Part shown: positions 52,959 to 62,145 of the stretch, piece after piece
How the letters are laid out: every line of letters begins with the position of its first letter
Position numbering within the stretch: position 1 is the first letter of the stretch
Origin: an uncultured Saprospiraceae bacterium
GTDB taxonomy: Bacteria > Bacteroidota > Bacteroidia > Chitinophagales > Saprospiraceae
Assembly: GCA_937924805.1 (NCBI GenBank)
Contig: CALDTZ010000019.1
Span: forward strand, 22,525-86,524
Direction: 5' to 3'
DNA: 64,000 bases
Notes under the pieces: generated by a model
Databases searched by the model: none
The model's input: the letters and a program-made list of their open reading frames with translations, nothing else
What the model was told of the DNA's origin: nothing
Position numbers and translations under genes: made by a program

Positions 52959-55484
52959 ATGTTTCCCAAATTATCAACTAGATTTTTGTCAATCTGCATC
53001 GTTTTATTCGTTTCGGCATTCGCAACTTGTCTTACCGCTCAAAAACCTACTTCGTTATCTTCTTCTGAGATCTATCACAAACTTTTAAAATTAAATACCC
53101 TTGCTAAAGTTTTATATATTGCCGCTCATCCGGATGATGAAAATACTAGGCTTATATCTTACTTTTCGAATTCTGAAAATGCAAATACGGCCTACCTATC
53201 ACTAACAAGAGGTGATGGTGGACAAAACCTAATTGGGAAAGAGATTGGACCTATGCTTGGTGTTTTGCGTACTCAAGAACTTTTGCAAGCTAGATCTATA
53301 GATGGTGGGCAACAATTTTTTTCAAGGGCGATCGATTTTGGTTATTCTAAGCATCCTGATGAAACGTTGAGAATATGGAATAAAGACGAAGTATTATCCG
53401 ATGTTGTACGAATCATTCGTCAATTTCAACCAGATATTATAATCAATCGATTTGATCATCGTACACCTGGAAAAACACACGGTCATCATACAAGTTCTGC
53501 TGTATTAAGTTTAGAAGCCTTTGACTTGGCCAATGATAAATCTGCTTATAAAGAACAACTTTCAAAATTAGAAGTTTGGCAACCAAGAAGAGTCTATTAC
53601 AATACTTCGTGGTGGGCCTATGGAGGTAGAGATGCATTTGCAAAAGCTGACAAATCAAATCTCATGTCTGTAGATATTGGAAGTTATTTACCACTAAAAG
53701 GTAAATCAAACACTGAAATAGGAGCAGAAGCACGAAGCATGCACAAATGCCAAGGTTTCGGATCAGCCGGTACTAGATCATCTAGACAAGAATTTTTAGA
53801 GCTTTTAAAAGGTGATGTTGCAGAAAACAAGAATAATGTTTTTGATGGAATGGATATTACATGGTCAAGAATAAAAGGGGGAGACTCAATAAAAAAAGCA
53901 TTAAATGAAGTTATTCAAGCCTTTGATTTTGTAAATCCATCAAAACATCTTGATGCATTAGTATCTATTTATTCTGAAATTTCTAAACTTGAGGATAGTC
54001 ATTGGAAAGAAATAAAACGCAAAGAACTGACCACCATTATTGAGGGTGTTGCAGGTTTATATATTTCTGCAAATACAGATGTTCAATCAGCAGCAATAGG
54101 GGATAGTATAGAAATAAAAATAGAAGTTACAAATCGATCAAATGAAAAGCTTATATTAAAAAAATATGGTATAAGCAAGGTAAATATAAATGAAGAAGTC
54201 AATATCCCTCTGCCTACAAAAGAAGAGCAAATAAAATATCATTCAATAAAAATACCAAAGACGATCACATCTTCGAATCCATATTGGTTGAATGAAAAAG
54301 GAACGTTTGGGATGTATAAAGTTTCAAATGAGAATAATATTGGGAAACCCGAAAATGAATCAACCCTAAAAGCTATTTTTCAAATCCAAATTAAAAATAC
54401 GTTAGTAGAATTCACAAAAGATGTTCCTTATGTTCACGTAGAACCCTCCATTGGTGAAATATCTGAGCCTTTTAATATTATTAACCCCGTATCGATTGAT
54501 ATTATGGAAGACGCATATATTTTCAGTAACAATGAATCACAACAAGTAGTGGTTGAAATTGTAGCTGGAAAGAAAAATATAAAAGGTGACGTTCGTTTAA
54601 AAATACCAGACGGTTGGAATTGCACTCCCAATAGTTATGAATATGCATTGAATTATAAAGGTGAAAAAACACAGTTTACCTTTGAACTTAAACCTCCATC
54701 CTCACTTTCTCAATCTTTAATTATAGCGGAAGTAAGTAATGATGGAAACTGGTATAACCAGTCGAAAGAAGAAATTATTTACGATCATATACCCAGTCAA
54801 ATTTGTTATTTAGCAGCATCTGCTAAAGTGGTGAGAGTGCCTCTTACCAAAAAAGGAAAAAACGATATCGGATATATTATGGGTGCTGGAGATGTGATTC
54901 CGGAAGCATTGCAAAGTATAGGATATAATGTTACTTTATTAGATCCAGATCAAGGGCTTGAAAATTTGGATAAATATCAGGCCATAATTATTGGAATTAG
55001 AGCGTATAATGTTGTCGAAAGCTTACCGCTTGTTCAAGATAAATTATTTGCATACGCAAAAACGGGTGGTAATTTAATCACTCAATACAATACTACTTGG
55101 AGGTTAAAAACTAAAACACTTACACCCTTTAATCTTCAACTTTCAAGAGATCGTGTTTCTCAAGAAAATGCTGAAGTTACTATTTTGAAGTCTGAGCACG
55201 AAAGTATGATTTGGCCAAACAAACTTAATGATCAAGATTGGGAAAACTGGGTTCAAGAACGAGGTTTGTATTTCCCTGATGAATGGGATGAGTCGTTTGA
55301 AGCTATTTTATCAATGCATGATATAAATGAAACCCCTAAAGAAGGATCACTGTTGATCGCACCTTATGGAGATGGCCAAATAGTCTATACCGGATTATCC
55401 TTTTTTAGAGAATTACCTGCAGGCGTTCCAGGTGCTTATCGATTATTAGTAAATCTCATTTCCTTAGGTACTTATGAAAAATAA
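52959..55484 (+). CDS. Secreted PIG-L (LmbE)-family deacetylase with large C-terminal extension
   Basis: This 841-residue exported enzyme has a signal peptide ending near LTAQK. The zinc motif AHPDDE is at 56-61, and the second His cluster is in KTHGHHTSSAV. LTRGDGGQNLIG and RTQELLQARSIDGGQQFF are typical of the Bacteroidota PIG-L group that acts on N-acetyl sugars or their conjugates. The middle (about 360-620) is beta-rich (NEW3/Ig-like domains). The last ~200 residues (IIIGIRAYNVVESL, GGNLITQYNTTW) look like a ThuA/glutamine-amidotransferase-like fold. The gene overlaps the following microprotein by 11 nt. Confidence 0.87.
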   Translation: MFPKLSTRFLSICIVLFVSAFATCLTAQKPTSLSSSEIYHKLLKLNTLAKVLYIAAHPDDENTRLISYFSNSENANTAYLSLTRGDGGQNLIGKEIGPMLGVLRTQELLQARSIDGGQQFFSRAIDFGYSKHPDETLRIWNKDEVLSDVVRIIRQFQPDIIINRFDHRTPGKTHGHHTSSAVLSLEAFDLANDKSAYKEQLSKLEVWQPRRVYYNTSWWAYGGRDAFAKADKSNLMSVDIGSYLPLKGKSNTEIGAEARSMHKCQGFGSAGTRSSRQEFLELLKGDVAENKNNVFDGMDITWSRIKGGDSIKKALNEVIQAFDFVNPSKHLDALVSIYSEISKLEDSHWKEIKRKELTTIIEGVAGLYISANTDVQSAAIGDSIEIKIEVTNRSNEKLILKKYGISKVNINEEVNIPLPTKEEQIKYHSIKIPKTITSSNPYWLNEKGTFGMYKVSNENNIGKPENESTLKAIFQIQIKNTLVEFTKDVPYVHVEPSIGEISEPFNIINPVSIDIMEDAYIFSNNESQQVVVEIVAGKKNIKGDVRLKIPDGWNCTPNSYEYALNYKGEKTQFTFELKPPSSLSQSLIIAEVSNDGNWYNQSKEEIIYDHIPSQICYLAASAKVVRVPLTKKGKNDIGYIMGAGDVIPEALQSIGYNVTLLDPDQGLENLDKYQAIIIGIRAYNVVESLPLVQDKLFAYAKTGGNLITQYNTTWRLKTKTLTPFNLQLSRDRVSQENAEVTILKSEHESMIWPNKLNDQDWENWVQERGLYFPDEWDESFEAILSMHDINETPKEGSLLIAPYGDGQIVYTGLSFFRELPAGVPGAYRLLVNLISLGTYEK

Positions 55485-55578
55485 AACTAGCAAGGATAAT
55501 CAAGGTTATTGGCTAATTGTATTGTTAAATACAGCTTATATAGTCACATTTTATATCATAATGAAAGTCTTTTCTTAA
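55474..55578 (+). CDS. 34-aa single-span membrane microprotein between deacetylase and symporter
   Basis: The sequence begins MKNKTSKDNQGYWLIVLLNT and continues AYIVTFYIIMKVFS: a polar Lys/Asp-rich head followed by one membrane helix of ~20 residues. The start ATG lies inside the last codons of the PIG-L gene (11-nt overlap). The stop TAA overlaps the ATG of the symporter gene (TAATG). Such double coupling is unlikely by chance and suggests a small subunit made together with the transporter. I cannot name a family. Confidence 0.65.
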   Translation: MKNKTSKDNQGYWLIVLLNTAYIVTFYIIMKVFS

Positions 55579-57248
55579 TGGGAATTTTAGATTGGACGGT
55601 ATTAACCGCTACGCTTGCTTTTATTATTCTTTATGGAATTTGGGCAAGCCGCAAACAATCAAACCTCAATAGCTATTTGCTAGGATCAAACGATGCCAAA
55701 TGGTGGACTGTTGGATTATCTGTTATGGCCACTCAAGCTAGTGCAATTACTTTTCTGTCTACACCAGGTCAAGCTTATCATGATGGGTTAGGCTTTGTTC
55801 AATTTTATTTTGGTTTACCGATAGCAATGATTATAATTTGTGTGGGTTTCCTCCCTATCTATAAAAAACTTAAAGTTTATACTGCCTATGAGTATCTTGA
55901 AACAAGGTTTGATCTAAAAACTAGGAGTTTTACAGCTATTTTATTTCTTATTCAACGGGGATTAGCCGCTGGGATAACCATTTTTGCGCCTTCCATTATA
56001 TTATCTACCTTGATTGGGTGGAATCTAAATCTTACCATCCTAATCATCGGGTCATTAGTTACTCTTTATACTGTTTTGGGTGGTACTAAAGCTGTCAATG
56101 TTACGCATAAATATCAAATGTCTATCATTTTCTTAGGTTTGCTATTAGCTTTTTTTATTATCGTTTTCAAACTACCTCCCGACATTAATTTCAGCAATGC
56201 TTTACAGATTGCTGGTGCTTCTGACAAAATGAAGATTCTCGACTTTTCCTTTGATTTAGATAATCGATACACTTTTTGGTCGGGGATTATTGGCGGTACT
56301 TTTTTAGCTTTATCCTATTTTGGTACTGATCAATCACAAGTTCAACGATATCTGAGTAGCGCTTCATTAAATGAAAGTAGAAAAGGACTCATATTTAATG
56401 GATTATTAAAAGTCCCATTACAGTTTTTTATTCTATTGATTGGAGTGATGGTTTTTGTTTTTTACCAATTTAATCAAGCGCCTATCTTTTTCAATACTCA
56501 AGTTTTAGATCAAGCGAAAGAAACAAGTTATGCAGGAAAGATTGAAAAAAATGAAACATCACTAGCTTTACTAACCGAACAAAAAACGAAATTATTTAAG
56601 CGTGAAGATATCAATGAATCTGTATTGAAAAAATACAAAAGTATTATTCAAGAAGAAAAGATTTTAAGAAGTGAAACAAAAGAGCTTTTAAAGCAAGCAG
56701 TGCCGAATGCAGAAACGAATGATAAAGATTATGTCTTTCTACACTTTATTTTAAATAATATCCCTAGAGGTATATTAGGGCTATTATTGGCAATGATATT
56801 AAGTGCTGCCATGTCTTCTACGGCAAGTGAGTTAAATGCTCTTGCCTCAACGACAACAATTGATTTGTTTAAACGTAGTATTGTTAAAAACAGGAGTGAA
56901 GCATATTATTTAACAAGCTCAAAATTAATCACACTTTTGTGGGGAGTGATCGCAATGCTTTTTGCGTGCTTTGGTACATTATTTGAAAATTTAATTCAAT
57001 TTGTAAATATTATAGGTTCCATTTTCTACGGAACGATTTTAGGGATATTCGTTTGTGGTTTTTTTATTCCTTACATCAAATCAAATGCGGTCTTTATCGC
57101 TGGTGTATTTACAGAATGTATCATCATTTACTTATGGTGGATCGATTTTGTCCCCTTTTTATGGTTGAATTTGATAGGTTGTCTACTTGTTATTTTTATT
57201 GCAACCTTGATTCAATTATCGTCAAAAAAGAAAGCTTTGCTAACCTAA
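55578..57248 (+). CDS. Sodium:solute symporter (SSS family)
   Basis: This 556-residue membrane transporter has about 13 hydrophobic segments and belongs to the SSS (SGLT/PutP) family. NSYLLGSNDAKWWTVGLSVMATQASAITFLS is the conserved first-core-helix region (shown here only in part by its key SxMATQASA). YTVLGGTKAVNVTHKYQ and SAAMSSTASELNALAST also fit. A hydrophilic, coiled-coil-like insert of ~65 residues lies at roughly residues 305-370 between two helices. ATG 55578 is chosen; an upstream TTG at 55509 would run through the 34-aa gene. The substrate is probably a sugar or sugar acid released by the neighbouring deacetylase, which is inference. Confidence 0.9.
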   Translation: MGILDWTVLTATLAFIILYGIWASRKQSNLNSYLLGSNDAKWWTVGLSVMATQASAITFLSTPGQAYHDGLGFVQFYFGLPIAMIIICVGFLPIYKKLKVYTAYEYLETRFDLKTRSFTAILFLIQRGLAAGITIFAPSIILSTLIGWNLNLTILIIGSLVTLYTVLGGTKAVNVTHKYQMSIIFLGLLLAFFIIVFKLPPDINFSNALQIAGASDKMKILDFSFDLDNRYTFWSGIIGGTFLALSYFGTDQSQVQRYLSSASLNESRKGLIFNGLLKVPLQFFILLIGVMVFVFYQFNQAPIFFNTQVLDQAKETSYAGKIEKNETSLALLTEQKTKLFKREDINESVLKKYKSIIQEEKILRSETKELLKQAVPNAETNDKDYVFLHFILNNIPRGILGLLLAMILSAAMSSTASELNALASTTTIDLFKRSIVKNRSEAYYLTSSKLITLLWGVIAMLFACFGTLFENLIQFVNIIGSIFYGTILGIFVCGFFIPYIKSNAVFIAGVFTECIIIYLWWIDFVPFLWLNLIGCLLVIFIATLIQLSSKKKALLT

Positions 57249-57261
57249 GTTAACAAAGCTT
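57232..57261 (+). terminator. Hairpin at the end of the symporter gene
   Basis: AAGCTTTGCTAAC and GTTAACAAAGCTT form a 13-bp stem with one mismatch and a 4-nt loop, overlapping the stop codon. A short run of Ts (ATTTTTGG) follows about 10 nt later. Because the stem is nearly symmetrical it could also serve the convergent DUF2911 gene. Confidence 0.5.
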
Positions 57262-57329
57262 CCAGCCACTATTTTTGGAATGAGATTTTTAAGTACCCTA
57301 GGCTACCCGGTTCTAATCTCTTAGGTGGT

Positions 57330-58172
57330 TTATTTTGAAGACCATTCTTTGATGGATGCTTCATTACTTTTAATGTAATTATCATAGTTCGCTTCTTTTG
57401 CTAACTCCAACGAACGTGTAGCTGATTTAATCGCACCTTTATAGTCTTTCATATCCGCTTGCAAAAGTGCTTTTTGTCTTAATATCCAGAACTTTTCGCC
57501 TCTAATTTCTAACGCTTTATCCATCCATGTTAGTGCTTGATCAAGATCTTTACCATTTTCTCTGTAGAATCTTGCCGCATTGTAATAATCATTACCTGAA
57601 GGTCCGGCCATCGTTGTTTCAATCGTTTTCATTACCATTTCATCGGTAGCTAAACTTACTGGAATTTCAACTTTAGTATTACCCCAAGCGATACCAAGTT
57701 TAGCAGCACCATCTCTTAAATAATCAAACCCAATCGTGAAGTTTTCGACTTCATCTTTTGTATTCATTGGTGTAGCCATTCCTTTTAATGCTACTTTTTC
57801 ATCACTCCATTCTTCTGGAGTTCCCCAATTTTCAGTATCTGTATAAAAGTAATATTCCCAAGAAGATTTTCCAGGCTTTGTAAAGATAGCATAGCTACCT
57901 GGCTCGATATCTTGACCATCAATTTTCATTGGATCAGTAATCGTAATGATTGAATTTTTGTTAGCACCTGTTCTCCACATTTTATCATAAGGAACTAAAT
58001 CACCAAAAATAACACGATCTTTCATACCTGGTCTTGAGTATTCAAGCGTGATTTCAGTAAGGCCAACATTTTGCGTCACTTTGCATGAAGGACTTGGTTG
58101 CGGTGTTTTTACTTGAGCATTCATTAGGAACGCTGGTAATAAGAAAGCTAGGATTAGGATTTGTTTCATCAT
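57330..58172 (-). CDS. DUF2911 domain-containing exported protein
   Basis: This is a periplasmic protein of about 280 residues. The signal peptide MMKQILILAFLLPAFLMNAQ leads into DUF2911, recognised by PSPSCKVTQNVGLTEITLEYSRPGMK-type start and by WRTGANKNSIITITDPMKIDG, GSYAIFTKPG and WEYYFYTD. The C-terminal ~90 residues are helical and TPR-like (YYNAARFYRENGKDLDQA, WILRQKALLQADMKDYKGA). The function of DUF2911 is unknown. A frame start at TTG 58202 lies inside the promoter element, so the tandem ATGs at 58172/58169 are the real choice. Confidence 0.85.
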   Translation of the reverse strand: MMKQILILAFLLPAFLMNAQVKTPQPSPSCKVTQNVGLTEITLEYSRPGMKDRVIFGDLVPYDKMWRTGANKNSIITITDPMKIDGQDIEPGSYAIFTKPGKSSWEYYFYTDTENWGTPEEWSDEKVALKGMATPMNTKDEVENFTIGFDYLRDGAAKLGIAWGNTKVEIPVSLATDEMVMKTIETTMAGPSGNDYYNAARFYRENGKDLDQALTWMDKALEIRGEKFWILRQKALLQADMKDYKGAIKSATRSLELAKEANYDNYIKSNEASIKEWSSK

Positions 58173-58199
58173 TATTTTAAAGTTTATTTTATTTGACTG

Positions 58200-58207
58200 C
58201 AAAAATA
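58200..58207 (-). promoter_or_regulatory. Promoter -7 element for the DUF2911 gene
   Basis: On the minus strand it reads TATTTTTG, an exact TAnnTTTG match, about 27 nt before the ATG at 58172. It decides against a TTG start at 58202. Confidence 0.5.
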
Positions 58208-58347
58208 GATAATTGTTAAGATTTTGAAAGTAGAATTGCGGACCTTATCTAAAATTTATTTTACTCATATTTGTTCTATGTAAATGGATTGTAGTACAAT
58301 TGATGGCTAGTTTTATTTTTAGATATCAAAGCCAGTGATCTATCTTT

Positions 58348-58923
58348 CTATTTTATTGTCTTTAAATATTCTATTAAATCTGAAAAAAACACCAAAAAAC
58401 TTTTAGTGAAACTCGTATGATGTTTCTCATAATCGAGTAATGCGCTACTAAAATTAGATTTAAATGCGGTTCGTGCTTCTATTTTATTCAAGATGATTTG
58501 CATTCCTTCCAAGTGTGAATACATAAATAAAAAATCTTGATTTATTAGATAATCAAACTTTGATTGAACGTTAGGTGGGAAATGTACCCAATTGTTTCGT
58601 AAAGACTGGTAGACTTGATTTGTAAACGTTCGCAAAGGCACATCGCAATAAGTGTCCCAGTTTTCTGCCAAGACTAAATCCCATAGTAGGTCAGTAACGA
58701 CCGGTGCATATTTTCCGTGGTTAGGTCTTATCAGCTGAACACACTTTTTTACCTCAACATGATGATCTGTAAAATGATCGATGGCTCGATGATGATCGAT
58801 TCCGTGCAAGATTTTCGAAGAAAAAAATAACTCATCCTTTTTACTTATAATATCTGCAACTAGATTTCCCAGTAGTATATGTTCTACATTATTCGATAAA
58901 AGTGCATGTGCTAAAAAATTCAT
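58348..58923 (-). CDS. ACP phosphodiesterase-family (AcpH-like) protein
   Basis: This 191-residue helical HD-like hydrolase resembles AcpH, which removes 4'-phosphopantetheine from acyl carrier protein. MNFLAHALLSNNVEHILLGNLVADI at the N-terminus, ILHGIDHHRAIDHFTDHH with clustered His/Asp, and YAPVVTDLLWDLVLAENWD match the family. Length is the same as E. coli AcpH (193). It stands alone between short intergenic gaps with no fatty-acid genes nearby. Confidence 0.88.
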   Translation of the reverse strand: MNFLAHALLSNNVEHILLGNLVADIISKKDELFFSSKILHGIDHHRAIDHFTDHHVEVKKCVQLIRPNHGKYAPVVTDLLWDLVLAENWDTYCDVPLRTFTNQVYQSLRNNWVHFPPNVQSKFDYLINQDFLFMYSHLEGMQIILNKIEARTAFKSNFSSALLDYEKHHTSFTKSFLVFFSDLIEYLKTIK

Positions 58924-58990
58924 TTGTTAATATATGCCGTAAAAGTACGTGAAACCTCGTTAAGTTAGAGGATTTGATTCACTGATATTC

Positions 58991-59512
58991 TTATAGGAAT
59001 TTTGAGAACAAAATGGTATTAGGATCTTTAGTCGTACAACTTTCAATGGTGTATTTTAGACTTTTAAGCAAGGTAATTGCTGGTGTATTATCTTCATGGC
59101 AAATAGCATTCATTTGATTAAAAGACAAGCGATTTTTCGCAAAGGTTTCAATTGTTTGTGCAGCTTCGGTCATATATCCATTTCCTGAGAAAGCTGGTAA
59201 AAGTACAAATCCAATCTCTGCATTTAATTTATCTTCTGAGAAATTCCATAAACAAATCGTTCCGATCAATTTAGAATGTGTAGCAAGCCTAATCCCCCAA
59301 ATGATTAAATTCCCAGCCATGTATCCTTGCCTCATTTTAAACAAATAATGTTCAATATCCGTCGTTGTATTCGCTAACGTTATTCCAGTATATTGATTAA
59401 TCAATCGATTGGATCGTATCGTATAAAGTTCAATGAGATCATCAATAAGTAATGCATCTAATTTTAGTCTTTCAGTTTCTATGACCGGAAATTTATCAAA
59501 AGGTATTTTCAT
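58991..59512 (-). CDS. GNAT-family N-acetyltransferase (RimJ/RimL-like)
   Basis: This 173-residue acetyltransferase starts with IETERLKLDALLIDD, the classic opening of RimJ/RimL-type enzymes. IGTICLWNFSEDKLNAEIGFVLLP forms strands 2-4, and PAFSGNGYMTEAAQTIETFA holds the acetyl-CoA pyrophosphate loop (Q/RxxGxG-like, here FSGNGY). The NAICHEDNTPAITLLKSLKY segment is also typical. The acetylated substrate (ribosomal protein N-terminus, amino acid or drug) cannot be told. Confidence 0.9.
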   Translation of the reverse strand: MKIPFDKFPVIETERLKLDALLIDDLIELYTIRSNRLINQYTGITLANTTTDIEHYLFKMRQGYMAGNLIIWGIRLATHSKLIGTICLWNFSEDKLNAEIGFVLLPAFSGNGYMTEAAQTIETFAKNRLSFNQMNAICHEDNTPAITLLKSLKYTIESCTTKDPNTILFSKFL

Positions 59513-59660
59513 AAAGGTTACTATTTACATTAGAATGACATCCTATTTATTTAACAAAAACAAAATTTAATGATGATCGATTTAAGTAAAAAAAGCACAT
59601 TTGATTTAATATAAAAATGAATTGATCTAAACTTTAGTATTTTGCTTGGAATTGAATGTA

Positions 59661-60722
59661 ATGATTACAATGGAAGTAAGTAATGAATTGTTATTTTTTT
59701 TTAGTGCATTGGGTGCTTTCAATGGGTTTTTACTTGGTCTTTATTTTGCTATCATAAAAAAACCAAAACATATTTCTAATATATTTTTAGGAACCATGTT
59801 GATCTTTATGAGTATCAGGATCGGTAAATCGGTATTGTTTTATTTCAATGAAAATCTTGCTTATGGCTATCTACAATTTGGATTAACTGCTTGTCTTTTT
59901 ATTGGCCCATTTTTATATTTTTATTTTAGATCGCTTTATTCAACACATCAAAAAAATATCCATTATTGGCAAAAACACTTAGCCATTTTAGTTCCGTTAA
60001 TGTTGGTTGTCAATGTAGTATTTCCATTTGAGCAAAATATTGATTTATGGAGACCTTATTTTATTGACATCATTTATCTAGTCTGGTTTGGCTACATGAT
60101 CCTTTGTTTACCTTATATCTATCATTTTTTGAATCCATTGATTAGAAATGAAATTTCACTTACAAGTCAAACACTCTGGGATATTAGCCTCTTTATTGGA
60201 AATTTTGTGATTTGGGCCGCCTTTTTCTTTTGCGGCTTTACATCCTATATCCTTGGGGCCCTTTTATTTTCCTTTATGTTTTATCTAATGGCATTTCAAT
60301 TAATCTCTTGGAAAAAACAACGTATTAAGAATGATCCAACTCAAGAGAAATATAAAAACAAAAAAATAGATAAAAATCAAGCTCAATTCATTATAATTAA
60401 GCTGGAAGTCTTAATGAAAGAAGATCGTCAGTATATTAATCCTAATTTAAAATTAATTGATTTGGCTTCAGACTTAAATATATTACCGCATACATTATCT
60501 CAGTTATTAAATGACAATTTAGGTAAAAGCTTTTCAACTTTTGTAAATGAATACAGAATCGATCATGCAAAAAAAATACTTCAAAACAATGTAAACCTTA
60601 CGTTAGAAGCGATAGGGTATGATTGTGGTTTCAACTCAAAGTCAACTTTTTTTAGTACGTTTAAAAAAATGACGGGACAAACACCATCCGTTTATCAAAA
60701 GCAAACAAGAACTTCTTCGTAA
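59661..60722 (+). CDS. AraC-family transcriptional regulator with N-terminal membrane domain
   Basis: This regulator of about 353 residues has roughly seven hydrophobic segments in its first ~220 residues. The linker is charged, and a C-terminal AraC/XylS DNA-binding domain follows: KLIDLASDLNILPHTLSQLLND is the first helix-turn-helix and LTLEAIGYDCGFNSKSTFFSTFKKMTGQTPS the second (signature GF-S-STF). The layout suggests a membrane sensor acting directly on DNA. ATG 59661 is preferred to a TTG at 59646. A NUDIX gene starts 9 nt after its stop and is probably co-transcribed. Confidence 0.88.
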   Translation: MITMEVSNELLFFFSALGAFNGFLLGLYFAIIKKPKHISNIFLGTMLIFMSIRIGKSVLFYFNENLAYGYLQFGLTACLFIGPFLYFYFRSLYSTHQKNIHYWQKHLAILVPLMLVVNVVFPFEQNIDLWRPYFIDIIYLVWFGYMILCLPYIYHFLNPLIRNEISLTSQTLWDISLFIGNFVIWAAFFFCGFTSYILGALLFSFMFYLMAFQLISWKKQRIKNDPTQEKYKNKKIDKNQAQFIIIKLEVLMKEDRQYINPNLKLIDLASDLNILPHTLSQLLNDNLGKSFSTFVNEYRIDHAKKILQNNVNLTLEAIGYDCGFNSKSTFFSTFKKMTGQTPSVYQKQTRTSS

Positions 60723-60731
60723 GAAATTAAA

Positions 60732-61250
60732 ATGCAAATTTTACAAACTCATTATCATCCGGATATTGTAACACTAAAAAACAAATCCATTTTCACTCGG
60801 TATGCGACACGCAGTATTACTATGCAAGGTGATCAAATACTTCTTATGTATACGCAAAGGTATGAAGACTATAGCTTACCGGGAGGAGGTCTAGATGCTG
60901 GAGAAGACAAAATCGAAGGTATGATAAGAGAACTTCAAGAAGAAACAGGTGCCCGAAATATAAATAACATAAAACCTTTTGGTATTTACCAAGAATATCG
61001 ACCTTGGCATAAACCCGATTTTGATATCCAATTTATGATTTCATATTGTTACTCTTGTGATATAAATAAAAAATTAGGCGCCTCCAATCTAGAATCATAT
61101 GAAACGAACAATGGTATGAAAGCAGAATGGAAAAACATATTTGATGCTATTAACCACAATAATAACACCATGGCAAACAGCCAAAAAAAAGGTATGTCAA
61201 TCGAGCGAGAAACATTTTTATTAAACCTTATCGCAAATACTTATTTGTAA
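60732..61250 (+). CDS. NUDIX hydrolase
   Basis: This 172-residue hydrolase carries the Nudix box GGGLDAGEDKIEGMIRELQEETGA in full (GX5EX7REUXEEXGU), with the metal-binding Glu residues in RELQEETG. The preceding strands are TRYATRSITMQGDQILLMYT. The substrate, a nucleoside diphosphate linked to another group, is not predictable. The 9-nt gap to the AraC-type regulator upstream points to an operon. Confidence 0.9.
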   Translation: MQILQTHYHPDIVTLKNKSIFTRYATRSITMQGDQILLMYTQRYEDYSLPGGGLDAGEDKIEGMIRELQEETGARNINNIKPFGIYQEYRPWHKPDFDIQFMISYCYSCDINKKLGASNLESYETNNGMKAEWKNIFDAINHNNNTMANSQKKGMSIERETFLLNLIANTYL

Positions 61251-61328
61251 ATACATTTTAGGTTAAGCCGCAATCATTCAATTGCCAAATTCAATTAATT
61301 TTTATCTACAAAAACATCAAAAAACAAA

Positions 61329-61880
61329 TTAAACAAGGGTTTTCAAATGATGATCATAATCCATCATACTTTGCTTAATAATTTGTTTTGCAACTGTTGC
61401 ATCCTGAAAATCTTCAATCGCAACCGTTTTGTTTTCTAATTTTTTATAATCTTCAAAAAAGTTTTTCAATTCATTAATAAAATGATTGTGTAAGCCAGAT
61501 ATATCATTAAAATGATTAACTCCCATGTCATTCTCCGCAACAGCTATTATCTTATCGTCCATCTCTCCATTATCAATCATTCTCATAACACCAATGACCT
61601 TTGCAGATACAATACACATGGGTACAATTGCTATTTGTGAAAGCACCAAAATATCAAGTGGATCCTTATCGTCACAATAAGTCCTAGGAATAAAACCATA
61701 ATTAGCAGGGTAGTACATCGAAGAGTAAATCACTCGGTCCATTAACAACATTCCCGACTTTTTGTCCAGTTCATACTTTGCTCTTGTATTCTTTGGAATT
61801 TCGATAATTCCATTCACTACATCTGGAGCATTATCACCAATTTCCACCTTGTGCCAAGGATTTTGCATATCTATTGCCAT
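61329..61880 (-). CDS. ppa: Inorganic pyrophosphatase (family I)
   Basis: This 183-residue soluble enzyme hydrolyses pyrophosphate to two phosphates and so drives biosynthetic reactions. The family signature [10 protein letters not shown] with its three Asp ligands for Mg2+ is near residues 67-76. [18 protein letters not shown] and [12 protein letters not shown] provide the active-site Lys, Glu and Tyr. The C-terminal [24 protein letters not shown] is normal. Length fits bacterial Ppa (~175). Confidence 0.96.
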   Translation of the reverse strand: MAIDMQNPWHKVEIGDNAPDVVNGIIEIPKNTRAKYELDKKSGMLLMDRVIYSSMYYPANYGFIPRTYCDDKDPLDILVLSQIAIVPMCIVSAKVIGVMRMIDNGEMDDKIIAVAENDMGVNHFNDISGLHNHFINELKNFFEDYKKLENKTVAIEDFQDATVAKQIIKQSMMDYDHHLKTLV

Positions 61881-62120
61881 TCTTCTTTTGTTGTTACTAT
61901 TAATTAATTTCTAATTTGAGGCGAAAGTAAAAAATTATCTATTACGAATGAATCTCTTAACATACATTAGGAAATTTCAACTAAAACTAAATGCATCAAC
62001 GTATAAAAAAGGCTTCATAGTATTCCTTTTCTAGGACTCAATAAAACATAAAACTATGCGAATAGAATAATCTATTATTTTGTTTTATCGATAAATTCGT
62101 TTGTTGTCATAAGTACAAAT

Positions 62121-62128
62121 TACCTTAG
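62121..62128 (+). promoter_or_regulatory. Near-consensus promoter -7 element for the DEAD-box gene
   Basis: TACCTTAG matches TAnnTTTG at all but one position and lies 17 nt before the ATG at 62146. An AT-rich inverted repeat (62041-62048 with 62081-62088) lies upstream of it. Confidence 0.35.
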
Positions 62129-62145
62129 CGGCAGAATTTAAACAT

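Noticed and set aside
55509..55577. TTG-initiated 23-residue extension of the symporter
   Set aside because: It overlaps the 34-aa membrane gene in another frame, and the symporter's family N-terminus starts at ATG 55578.
62041..62088. AT-only inverted repeat (ATAAAACA with TGTTTTAT) before the DEAD-box gene
   Set aside because: Eight A/T-rich base pairs over a long loop are expected by chance in this composition; it lies upstream of the likely promoter, so it is not an mRNA leader structure.
61881..62145. Search for a cold-shock leader or small RNA upstream of the DEAD-box helicase
   Set aside because: No conserved leader motif or stable hairpin with a U-tail was found.
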